Part shown: piece after piece, positions 44,901-55,200 of the stretch | How the letters are laid out: each line of letters opens with the position of its first letter | Position numbering within the stretch: position 1 is the first letter of the stretch | Source of the DNA: Yamagishiella unicocca | Lineage: Eukaryota > Chlorophyta > Chlorophyceae > Chlamydomonadales > Volvocaceae | Direction: 5' to 3' | Assembly (NCBI GenBank): GCA_003116995.1 | Contig: BDSL01000074.1 | Coordinates: forward strand, 1 to 64,000 | DNA length: 64,000 nucleotides | The notes under the pieces: generated by a model | The model's input: the letters and a program-made list of their open reading frames with translations, nothing else | The model's database searches: none | What the model was told of the DNA's origin: nothing | Position numbers and translations under genes: made by a program

Positions 44901-45450
44901 CGGCAGCCGCGTTCTGTCGCCGCTGGCGCTGTCGCCCAAGTGGTTCCGGCAGCGCCACCTGCAAGCGCACCTGATGGACACGGGCGAGGAGGTGGTGTGC
45001 GGCACGGCCGCCAACTCCGAGGACGCCGACGAGGCGGGTGCGGGCGATGTCACCTGGGCCGCGCCCAGGCCCGATTCGGCGGCGTCCTCGCTTCAACACA
45101 AGGCCAAGTTCCAGCTGGCGGCCCCCGTGGCGCCTGCGCCGGACCCAGCCAGCCTGGAGCCGTGGAACCTCGCGCCCCCCCGTGCGGCCCAGCTGCACAC
45201 GGGCACCAGCACGAGCATGGACGGCCGCAGCCACGGCCGCAGCCGGCTGGGTAGCACGGCCAGGAGCTGTAACGTCGACGCGTGTAGTACCATGCCTGCA
45301 GGGCGGTTAACCGAGCCTTACCGGAACAGAGGCCGCACGATACCAGAGGCATCGCAGCCCGGCACGCCGCGCTCGGCGCCGTTGCCGGTCCTCGTGCTGC
45401 CGGCGCCGCTACCGAACCGGCCGGACTCCGGGACTGAGGAGGCTGACTAG
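32919..45450 (+). CDS. Giant transmembrane hydroxyproline-rich protein with a galactose-binding-like ectodomain
   Basis: Seven exons fit: 32919-33488, 33649-33729, 35190-41057, 41473-41955, 42246-42422, 43126-43311, 43510-45450. All six introns are phase 0, with GCAG or CCAG acceptors. Length is about 3101 residues. The start is unsure: the frame is open to 32631 and a first exon may be missing. A hydrophobic segment (LAISVLLLLCLPAPAAG, about 53-71) could be a signal peptide or anchor. Exons 1-3 then encode a beta-sandwich pattern (ANYSALFGPP, LWSL, ALTIDFGSAVYAVR, WAVIDAVALVGY) like the galactose-binding-like module of FBXL4-type proteins. Residues about 286-2101 are Pro-rich SPPPP/PPSPEPPSP repeats, typical of volvocine wall glycoproteins. 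Exons 4-5 are a globular segment with a few Cys and a poly-Ala run. Exon 6 has a 25-residue transmembrane helix (about 2412-2436) followed by RRRRRR. Exon 7 is a Ser/Gly/Arg-rich cytoplasmic tail without a recognised domain. It probably links wall and membrane; function is inferred. Confidence 0.7.
33914..34075. repeat. Purine-rich minisatellite in intron 2
   Basis: About nine units of roughly 17 bp of the type AAGGGAAAAGGAATGCGC, inside the 1460-bp second intron of the giant gene. Frames rich in Lys/Glu/Gly across it are artefacts. Confidence 0.85.
34490..34519. repeat. Perfect 12-bp inverted repeat in intron 2
   Basis: TATGGATACACA at 34490-34501 and its exact reverse complement at 34508-34519, separated by six bases. 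It can form a cruciform or RNA hairpin. No function is evident. Confidence 0.85.
40141..40472 (+). repeat. 30-bp tandem array coding (T/A)RPQPATPPP
   Basis: Eleven near-identical 30-bp units within exon 3 of the giant gene, each encoding a ten-residue RPQPATPPP-type unit. Thr or Ala precedes Arg in the order A,T,T,T,A,T,T,T,T,A,T, which suggests duplication of blocks of four or five units. Near identity at DNA level implies recent expansion or gene conversion. Confidence 0.92.
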
Positions 45451-46541
45451 GTGGGAGCGGTTGGTAGCAGGTTGGGCATCGGCATGCGCTCGCGGGGTGA
45501 GATGAAGCGCGTAGGTCGGCGGTGGGGTGGGGGGGGAGAATGAATGTATGCCGGCGGAAATGATGATGCCAGGGGAAGCTGCCCTCGTGGGTTGACCACG
45601 GCCGGGTGGCGCCGTCGAAATCCGACGCGCGGTTTGGCTCTGTCGCTGGCGTGTTGTCGCTTCGAAAAGCATGTGCAGCGCATTTCGACGCAAGGTGGGT
45701 TTTTATGCCGACTGACGTCCTTTCATATGCCATCGAGACAGTTTTCCATGACGGCGTGTAGCGGTCCTCATGGAGGAGAGGGGCCGCATGCGGCTTGGCT
45801 ATGATCGGTAATGGTAGGAAGAGGGTTTTTGAGATAATGGTTATGGAGGATACCATTCATACATTCGCTGGTCGTGGCAGGTGTCGGGCCCACCAGCATG
45901 GTACGACATATTGCAGAGTAAATATAGCAAGCGCAGACTCAGGTGACGCCAATAGAGAAGCTCAGAGTTTCATCCTGCACTCGGTACTGGTGCCTCCAGC
46001 CGTAGGGCCATCGTACATAGGCCATGGTATGCTGGGTATATATTTGTCGCAACATGTTGCAGGAGTCTGTCTGTGACAGAGGTCGCAGTCCCGGTGGCTT
46101 CTCTGGCCGGGTTCTTGCGAATTTAGGAGTGGTTTCAAGGTAGAATAGAGGGCATTGCACTCCCGTTTTCAAGCCCTGATCCCGCCTCGCGTGCTAGTGC
46201 CTTTTGCATATGTTTCCCATGGTACCGTGTCTTTTGTTTTCTCGCTGTTGCCTTGGAGCTGCCCGCGCGTCCCAATCGCGGAGCCAGCAGCATTTATTGC
46301 TCATGACTTCTGGGTCGCTGACGTATCTTTGCATATAAGCCCGTAATGCACATGTGCATGGAGAACCATGCAAGCGCTCATGCCATGCATTACCATGGAA
46401 CCTTGCATTAAGCCTCATGTTAGAAGTTAGGTGTGGCTCAGAGGGCGCGCGGGTCTTGTAGCAGTGGCCGATTTTGTGCAGGCTTTCATCAATAGACGAC
46501 TATCGTGACATCTTGCTTGCTCCCGTACTGCATGGTTTGTT
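45451..46541 (+). other. Likely long 3' UTR of the giant gene
   Basis: No supportable coding frame lies between the TAG stop and the first TGTAA motif on this strand. Splicing within it cannot be excluded. Confidence 0.4.
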
Positions 46542-46546
46542 TGTAA
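46542..46546 (+). terminator. Candidate polyadenylation signal TGTAA
   Basis: TGTAA is the usual polyadenylation signal of volvocine algae. This is the first one found downstream of the giant gene's stop, about 1.1 kb away. Confidence 0.35.
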
Positions 46547-47051
46547 CACTTTTGTTCCCACATCTGAGCGTGTACTCGTGCACTGTGAATCTGCGACTTC
46601 CCTCCCTCCCCAAGAGCTTTCATTGGAATATCGAGATTGATACATAGTTTGTCGGGGCCGCCCGGCTTTGCCGTGTGGCCTTCTGTGGCCTCCCCGGCAC
46701 ACAGTGCAATTGTCGACTGACAAGCCACATGCTGCGCACACCGCTGCACCCCCTCCTTGGTTAGCGAGGTGCAGGAGAATGTTGGTGCCATTATCAGGTT
46801 TGACGCGTGTATAACGGTACCCAAACAAACACAATTAACAATACAATCCACGGCCCCCCACACGCGTGGAGCTGCGCCTGCTTGCATCTGGCAAGAGATC
46901 CAGTGAAAGCGTAGTGGACGTAGCTCTTGCCACCGCGCTTCAGTAGAACCCATCCTCAAGCACGTCCGATCCGCGTTCGAGTCCCGAACGTTGGACCGTC
47001 ATCTGGAACAAGGAGACGACAGCCTCAGCGGACCGACGCGTCCCTCCGCAC

Positions 47052-47056
47052 TTACA
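47052..47056 (-). terminator. Candidate polyadenylation signal TGTAA for the augmin gene
   Basis: TTACA on the plus strand, reading TGTAA on the minus strand, about 75 nt after the TAA stop at 47130-47132. The position is typical for this signal. Confidence 0.6.
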
Positions 47057-47129
47057 CCATACACCTCTACGCATACGTTCCCTAGTCACAGCCAGGCACA
47101 CCGCGTGCTAGGCTTCAAGCCGCCTGCAC

Positions 47130-50100
47130 TTAACTGCCCCACGCAGACTGCCTTGCGATGGCCTGCATCCGCGCTTTCAATGCCAGGACATCCGCCCCAA
47201 GCCCACCCACCGCCGGCGGCGCCACAGCCGCTGCGGGCGCGGGTGAGATCGCCATGCTCTCATTTTGACCCTGGCCAACGCCATGCTGCTGCGGGGATAC
47301 AAGGGCTCCAAAAGCATCAAATATAGCATCTTTCGAATGGCCGGCAGCGCCCATCCCTAGCCAGCCTCCCCCCAAGCCCTTGGGGCTCAATCCCATAGCA
47401 GGATCCTTATCTGTATCTGCCATGAGCACGTCGTCACCGTTGTCCCTGTCTGCCCCATGTGCCGCGGCGCCTCCCACAGATGTGGGGTCCACGTCGACGT
47501 CGCTGCCGTCCGCCGCTCCGCCGCAGTAGCTGCCCCACGCACTGCCCGCGTCTCCGAGCACTCCTGTCGTTGCCACAACAGCAGGCGCCACAGTAAGTGG
47601 GCTGCATGGCGTCGCACCGCCCCCGAAAATCAGCGCTTGGCTGACCATCTCGCCCTCCGCGGCGAGGAGGTTGAAGTCTGCATCGACATCGGTCTCAGCC
47701 GCAGCATGCGTGCAGGCGGCGGCCGTTTCTGCAGGCGCACCTACGGGTGCGGTCGCAGTGGACCCGAAGCCAGAAGCAGTGAAATCAACGCAGGTTGCGT
47801 GCTCGACGGCACTGAGGTTCCTGACGGACCGAGAATGGACCGGGTCTTTCTCGTCATCGTCATCATCAAGCAAGCGGGCGAGGTTCACTCGATGGCCATG
47901 GCTGGCAGGAGGCCCCGCCATTGCCCAAGCTGTAGCGGAGTCAGTCGCCAACGGTGCGGAATGCGCGTTACCGTAGGGCATCGCTGACGGGGCCAAGTGG
48001 GTCGCGGCAACGGTGGCAAAAGCGCCTTGGCTGCCGGTGCTGTCAATCGCCATGTGCGCGGAGAGGAACATCTGGGCATCCAGCCGCTGCGTCGCCAAGC
48101 TGCCGTCTGCAGGTGGCTGCTGCTGCGTTGGATTCTGACCCGCCTGCCGCGCGAAGTGCCCGTCAAGTGCTCGCCTGGTAGACGGGGAGGCGCCGCGGTG
48201 CTCCAGCATGTGCTGAAGCAGCCAACCCTGCGACGCCGCGGCGCCAGGATCAGGTTCCGGAGCGCCCCATGGCTGTGACATGGAGCCGGTCGGTCCGGCG
48301 GCAGGTGCGGCACCCGCGTTGCCGTTGGGCGACATCGCAATCCACGACGCCGACGGCCAGGCCCCAACGAAGCCGGCATCGTTGCGCCCTTGAGCGTCCT
48401 TGCCGGACTCGGCTGTAACGGGTTGTTGGAGTGGGACGTCATCACGACCCGCGACGTCGTGGCGTGCAGTGTGGATGGGACTCAACGTGTTGGCGACCCG
48501 CAAACTGGTCATCAGGGCGTCATACGCTCCTTGGCTCGAGGCAGAGCCGGCATGCACCACTGGGTTTGAGGCGGAGCCGGCATGCACTGGGCCCGCAGGG
48601 CGGTTGGTTGCCGCGCCAGTCGCGAATGCTGGTGGACTGAGGGACGCGAAGGCGCCATTGCCGCCTACGCTGCCAGCAGCTGACTGCGCCGAAGTCGGGA
48701 TATGTGCTGTGGAGGTACCCGCTGCGTTGGCGGCTGATGCGGAAGCGTCACCAAGCCGTAGGCTGCGGATGCGCGCCTGCAGCCTGGCAAAGTCGTCCGG
48801 CTCGCCCCGACCGCTGTCAGCTGGCGCGGCTGTAGTGGACGTGGCCACCACCTGCGAGGCCCATGACGGCGCGGCTGCTCCTGCGCTCGCAGCCGCCCCT
48901 GACGCCATGTGCACACCCGTCGACGAGGGGCACGGCGATCCGACCACAACCGCCGACTGCGCCCCGCTTGCCACCAGCCCCTCATACGCCACAGCGAGTA
49001 CGTTGGTCTGAGTAGCTGAGCCGGGCTTAGGGCTGCTCATCGAGGCGCGGTTGATGATCCGAGTCGGTTGTGTCAGTGCAGCAGGCAGCGCCAGGCGAGG
49101 CCCGAGGTCCAGGAAGTCGTCGTCCAGCGCGCCGTAGCCTGCGGCGTCACACCTGGCCGCCAGCGCTCGGGAGCTCTCCATCCGGAGTGTCCGCAACAAC
49201 GGCCCTGCGGCGGCCGACAGCCGGCCAAGAGGGCAACTGCTGAGTTGTGCATCGCGCGGACAAATGTGGGAACGATTGAAAGGCTGTTTGCAATAGGAGA
49301 GGCCCCGGCCGCATTACTAGGGCTAGGGTGTCGCCCGCCATGCCACCGCGGAAGGGAAGGGTGGCTGTAAGGAACGTTTGGAAACGTAAAACGAAGGGCG
49401 TCTGAGTGCGCCGTGCACGTCGGACGCGCCTAGCTGTGCATTTTGTGAAGGTGGAATTCTGCATGAGCAACCGGTTACCATGGAGAGCGCGTAGGCAGGT
49501 CCCTCCCGACCCCGGATGATGCGGCCTGCGCCACAGGGTGCGATCGGAACTAGCAGATAGAGGCGCAGCTCATCGGCTGGACGTGAACGCGAGCAGGCGT
49601 ACCATATGTTATAGCCTGGTCCTGCAACTTGCGGCTAAGTTGCGCAATCTGTCGGCTGGTATTCTCGTGAAGCTGCAGCTGGTGTGCTGCGTGTGCGGCG
49701 TGGCTGCTCGGATGGCTTGGTGGTTGCAGCAGCGGCGGTGGGCCTGCATGATTCGAGGAAAGACAGTGAGCCAGGATACGCGGTGATGCATTGGAAGCAC
49801 CCAGAGCTACCCTTTCGTAGTTAGTCTAACGCGCGGTGGCTGAACCAACAAAAACAATTGAAAACGGGCTGACTTCTTCCTGTTCAAAAACGGCATCGCA
49901 TCATATAGCATCTCCGCATCTCCTGTGTAGCTCACTATGCAGCCCCACCTGCATTCTCTCCCGCCATGGCCAATTGCGTCACGTGAGGCGCCAGTGAGCT
50001 GAGCAGGGACGAGAACGACATGAAGGCCCCCACGATGTTGTCGGGGCCAAACGGCATTAGCATGTTCTTCTGCTGCCGCCGCTGCGGCTGCTCAAAGGCT

Positions 50101-51944
50101 CCAGCGCGACCCGCTGGCTCCGGTGCGGCTGCGGCGGCCGCTGCAGCAGCCTCCGCCGACAGAGCCTTCCCATCCACCTGGTGTGGGTGCAACATCGGCT
50201 GCTGTGGAGGCTGTCCAAAGCCAAGGCCACTGCCAACGCCACCAGCACCGCGAGCATTGCTGCTGATGCCGTCGGCGCTACCCTTGCCATCAGCCTCGCC
50301 GTCCGCTGTCATGAGCGCTTTTCTCAATTCCATATGCACCCGCAGGTGCTCGTCCAGGCCAGTCAGCAGGGACGACAGCGTGGCCAGGGATTCGGCGTGA
50401 GGCCGGCCGCGTGGGCTGCGCCGCGCGTGGGACGGCTGGCTCCCGTGAGCGGACACGGCAGCATTCGACGACGGCGAGGATAGTGCGTTGGCGCCAGCAG
50501 CGGCGGCTGTAGCTGCGGCGGAGGCAGCTGCCGCCGGCCCGAGCAGGACACCCGATCCACCGCGCGCGCTGGTGGCTGAGGATGTCGGGCTACCAAGTGT
50601 TGAGCGCGGAGATCCGCCAGCAGCAGAAGCGTCGGGGTTTTCGGCCTGAACTCAAAACCGTTTCCAGAGCAAGGCACATGCGAAGCACACCGTATGGAGT
50701 GAATTAAAAGTGCGTGGCCAGACGGGTTCTGCAGGCTTAGTTAGCTACGGGCACCATGATTAAGGCACGCCCGCAAGTCACGTTTCCGCTTACCTGCACA
50801 GCTTCCTGGTGCCGCATCTCCGCTTGCAGCTCATAATAAATCCTCTTGAACACAAGGCTGCGTTGCTCCAGGGCGTCGCAGACAGCAGAAGATGAAGAGG
50901 CGCAGCCCAGAAAGTCATTGAAGGCCTGCTTGGCCCTGGTCACACCTACACCCAGACGCACGTCTGCCGGCAAAAGAGTGTCCTCCAGCAGGCCCCCAAC
51001 ACCAATGCCAGTGCCGCCAGCTGCTGCTGAGCTCTGCGCGTGTAGACAGGGTGGGCGATAAATAACGACAGCCAATTTAGTCAGGGTATGATTACTAAAG
51101 ACGAGTTTGGGTTTGGAGCCAGGGTTTCAAGGGCCAAAGGGTCCAAAGGCCACACTTACCAGGGGCGGAAGGCACTGGCTTGCCCCAGGGCAAGATGTAT
51201 CTAAGTCTTGGTGGAGGGCCACCGTCGACAACTCCAATAAGAGCAAGACAAGTCTGCAGCAATCAAACGGTCGGCCAGCGGTGAACGACACAGCATGAAG
51301 GAGCCGTAGCCAAATGTCCCGATGTGTTAGCAGCACCCTTCCCAAAATATTTTCAACCAAAGCGAAAAGCGTGAAGGCACCTGTTGGATGTATTGGTTTT
51401 GAGCGCTGATACGGGCAAAATGACAGACGGCTCCAATCGGCCAGATTTCTTTAGCTCCATCATCCAATCTCCGATTCTCTGCACAACATGAGTTCGTGAG
51501 CTTGCTTGCCTAATCGGGCGGATGAACGCTTGCTTCGCGAATTAAGTGCGGACCTGGTAGAACGGCGCCTGCTGAACTTTGTCGAGTACAGGCAACATGC
51601 CCTTAAAGTCCTGCAATATATTGTGAACATGGGCAGCCAACGTCCAGGGCGCGGTCACGATCGCGGCGTCAAAGCGCTACGCAGAAAACAAAGACTGCCT
51701 GGTTCGGCCCTGACTCCCATACCTTTTGGGCCCGAGACTTGCCCTCAATGATGCTGTACAGGCGATACAGCACATACTCAAGCGCCTTGTTGTTACTGCG
51801 CCTGAAGGTGGTGCGACCGAGTTCAATGCCTTCATGCCGGAGGCTGGGGCTGACGATTCCCAGGATACAAAGGTTGTGGTACAAGGCCTGCTCATCCAAC
51901 GTCGGTATATCCTGCTTGCCAGCAGTTGCCGAAGCAGCCCGCAT
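47130..51944 (-). CDS. HAUS6: Augmin complex subunit 6 (HAUS6/AUG6)
   Basis: Augmin recruits gamma-tubulin to existing microtubules for branching nucleation in spindle and cortical arrays. Minus-strand exons: 51944-51723, 51610-51554, 51478-51381, 51253-51160, 51033-50794, 50645 to about 49936, and about 49239-47130. Phases agree at every junction. The first four exons match the HAUS6 N-terminal domain in order: LYHNLCILGI, FRRSNNKALEYVLYRLYSI, DFKGMLPVLDKVQQAPFYQ, IGDWMMELKKSGRLEPSVIL, then LVLLLLELSTVALHQDL. Exon 5 is helical (RAKQAFNDFLGC, FKRIYYELQAEM). Exon 6 has Ala/Ser-rich disorder around a helix (LSSLLTGLDEHLRVHMELRK). The last exon, about 700 residues of Ala/Gly/Ser-rich disorder, is joined by inference; a TAG at 49937-49935 would end the protein if the last intron is not spliced. 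An in-frame upstream ATG at 51989 would add 15 residues. Total is about 1160-1176 residues. Confidence 0.75.
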
Positions 51945-52263
51945 GGCAGCAGCAGTCCCTCTAGCTTTATGCAAGAGGGACAGGTGCAAAGCAGCGTGTC
52001 AGTGTTAACTGTCAATTGATCTAAATGTAATGAAGAGACTATGATACGAAGGAGGTGGGCACTGAACATCTCTAGCTGCTGCGATGCTCCCGCTCGTTTT
52101 TTCTGCACCAGTTTTGGAATTTGGTACGGCGATACTTGATCATGTCTACCGGGACCACCGCACTAGTTTTCGATTGTTACCCTGCAATGGATAATAGCGT
52201 TCAACGACTTGTTGACGTTAAGTAGAAGCGTGCATTGTACAGCGGCTCTGCAACTGGGTCTTA
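51945..52263. promoter_or_regulatory. Shared divergent promoter of the augmin and PARP16 genes
   Basis: The two start codons face away from each other with 319 bp between them. No TATA box is clear in either direction. The arrangement suggests a bidirectional promoter, but transcription starts cannot be read from the sequence. Confidence 0.5.
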
Positions 52264-55200
52264 ATGTCGTCGGACTCACTGCAAGAGCTGCTGGCCGAGA
52301 TCAAGGCCCACCCGGATGGCGCAGATCTGTTGATCACTGCTTTTTATACAGCAGCGCACCACTACCGGCGAAGTACAAGTGAGCGGAAAGCGGTTGCCTT
52401 GACTCTTTGAACCAGGATTTGCAGCAACCCGCTGGCGCAACTTATTCATGCATAAACCCCCTGGTCAACCGCCTGTGCGTGCCCCCCGTCCAAACCTTCA
52501 CTACCGGCCGCTCCCTCGGGATCAACTGCCCGACTCCCCTCCAGTTCGCAACTCTGCCTCATCTCCTCCGCCCCCACCTCACATTCCTATTGCGGATACG
52601 CTAAGGAACACCAACGCACCCTTTCCCACCACCTCCCACTGCGCGCCCTCCAACCTGCTCCTCGTAGCCCAACGCCCCAACACCCGCCCTGCCGTCGCCC
52701 TCCCACAGCTTCCCCGATCACACCCATCCCAACACACCGTAAGCCCCCCCCCACCTTCCGCAAACACCATCCAAAACCCTTACCACACCCTCACGGCATG
52801 CCACCGCACGCGACCCGCCGCCACCCACACAGTATGCACGCCCTTCCCTACGGAAGTCTTCCCGCCCGCTCCCGACACCAAGGAGAAGGACTTCGGAGCG
52901 CTCCAGCATGCGCTGGCTGAGCTGCCGGCGGTGCACTCGCTGCTGGGCGGGGATGACGTGGCGCGCGGGTTGAAGCCGCAGGTCGTGGGGCTGCTGCAGT
53001 GGCTGCTGCACAACCCGGCTCGGCGGCGGCGGTTCTCCCTGGCGCCCCTGGGTGAGATGGTACGACAGCTGCGGCAGCGCGGCGGCAGCAGCAACTGGCA
53101 GCTGCCGGCGTTCTCCGGGAACAGCTCCCCGGCGTTCGTACTTCGAGCGCACGAGGAGAACGCACAGGTGCGTTGCTGCAGGGTTTCGCACGGGTGCCAT
53201 GGCCGGCGAAGCGTGACCGGCGTGAAGGCCCCCCCGGATTTGTGTGCCTGGCAAGTAGGGATTTGCTTCCCCGGGATGCGGGTGCGGGCGGCGGAGGCGG
53301 GTGTGGGGAGGCGGGGGGCGGGTGCGGAGGCGGGTGTGGGGAGGCGGGAGGCGGGTGTGGGAGGCGGGGGGCGGGTGCGGGTGTGGGGAGGCGGGAGGCG
53401 GGTGTGGGGAGGCGGGGGGCGGGTGTGGGAGGCGGTTGTGGAGGCGGTTGTGGGAGGCGGGGGGCGGGTGCGGAGGCGGGTGCGGAGGCGGGTGCGGAGG
53501 CCCGTGTGGAGAGGCGGGTGTGGGGAGGCGGGAGGCGGGTGTGGGGAGGCGGGGGGCGGGTGTGGGGAGGCGGGGGGCGGGTGTGGGGAGGCGGGGGGCG
53601 GGTGCGGAGGCGGGTGTGGGGAGGCGGGTGTGGGAGGCGGGGATGAGAGCGCGGTATGTCACATGTATGCTGCACGGAGGCGCGCAGGCCGGCGGTCTGC
53701 GCGGAACAGCAGCAGCAGCGGCGGAGGAGGGGCACATGCCGCGGTGCACGCGGTGTGTTTTGGGAATGTTGTCTTGCAGTACCTGCCAGCTGCACACAAC
53801 AACGCCACCATGCCCGCAGGCGGCGGCACGCGCCCCTCCGCCCGTATCCCGCCACCGTGTGAGGATGATGCTGCGTCATGGTCGTACTTTGTACCGCGCG
53901 TGGATCATGCCACGTCACGGTCGTATTTTGTACCGCGTCTGGATCATGCCACGTCATAGTCGTCCTTTGTACCGCATCTGGATCATGCCACGTCATGGTC
54001 GTACTTTGTACCGCGTCTGGATCATGCCACGTCATGGTGGTACCTTGCACCATGACGGAACATCTCCGACTGCAAGCTGGCAGCTGTGGAGTCCCGCTGA
54101 GCGGCCGCTCACTAAATGTATCGTGCACCGCCCCCGCCACACGTGTCCCCGCAGGAGCCCTTCTCGCACAGCGCCATCGCCTACCACGGCACCCACCTGG
54201 AGAACCTGCACTCGATCGTGCACACCGGGCTGCAGAACCTCAGCGGCACACGGCTGCAGCGCACCGGCGCGAACTTCGGAGCGGGGATATACATGAGCAC
54301 CAACTACGACACGGCTTTCAGGCGCGCTGCGCGCGGGGGGGAAGGGGAGGCGAGGCGAGGCGAGGGGAGGGGAGGGTTGCACGGAAAACCCGTGTACGAA
54401 AGAAGAACCGGTTAGGGGAAGGGGGATTTCGAGGAAGACCCGTGGATGCGAGGAAACCCGTTTAGGAAAGACGCTTCGAGGTACCCTGCTGGAGAACTGG
54501 GGTGAGGTTACGAAAGACGGTGGTCGTATGCCGACCTTCGGCGGCAAAGCTAAATCGGCGGCGGTTAGACGAAATGAAGCCAGGATCCCGCGTGGTGCTA
54601 GCTGGAGAACTGGGGGAGGCGGCGAGCGATGGGAGAGCGGACAGCGCGGCAAGGCCCCGACCCGGCGAATACCGACCATAATGTTGGCCGGAGCCGAGCC
54701 GAGCCGCCATGGGGGACTGGAGACCGCGAGAGCCTAGACGCAGGTCCCGATGCCCGCACACAAGAACGCAACGACTAACCAAAAGCGAACAGGAACAGGG
54801 CCCGACCCGGCGGCGGAACTCAGCTGGCCCGGGCCCAGAGCGGGCGGCGATGGCGGTCGGCGTGAAGCATGCGGGCAGGGGGCACCGGCGGGCGTCAGGA
54901 ACAACACCCATTTGCGGAACGTGTGGGCAGAGGCCAAAAGGTCTTGGGCGGGCGGCGGTGGGTGGCGATGCGCTGGGGCTCAGCGGCCGCGGCGGAGCGC
55001 GGGGTCCGGTGGGCGCTTGCGGCTCCCGAGGAGGGCGTGCCGAGCTCTTCACTCTGGTTCCTGGGAGTTTAGAGCGGACGGGTTTGGTAGCGCGCGCCTC
55101 CTGTTTTGTGCGCCTCCTGCTGGAACAGCATTGCCTTGCCCGCCACCCCCGTCACTCAACCCGTCACTCAACCCCGTCACTCAACCCGTCACTCAACCCC

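Noticed and set aside
46955..46990. tRNA gene suggested by GCGTTCGAGTCCCGAACG
   Set aside because: Only a T-arm-like hairpin is present; no acceptor, D or anticodon arm can be placed around it.
49935..50456. Separate small gene of 173 codons
   Set aside because: The same frame extends upstream to an acceptor at 50646-50647 and joins the augmin exons in phase, so it is an internal exon of that gene.
52848..54140. Minus-strand Pro/His/Arg-rich frame of 430 codons
   Set aside because: Shadow of PARP16 exon 2 and of the G-rich minisatellite in intron 2.
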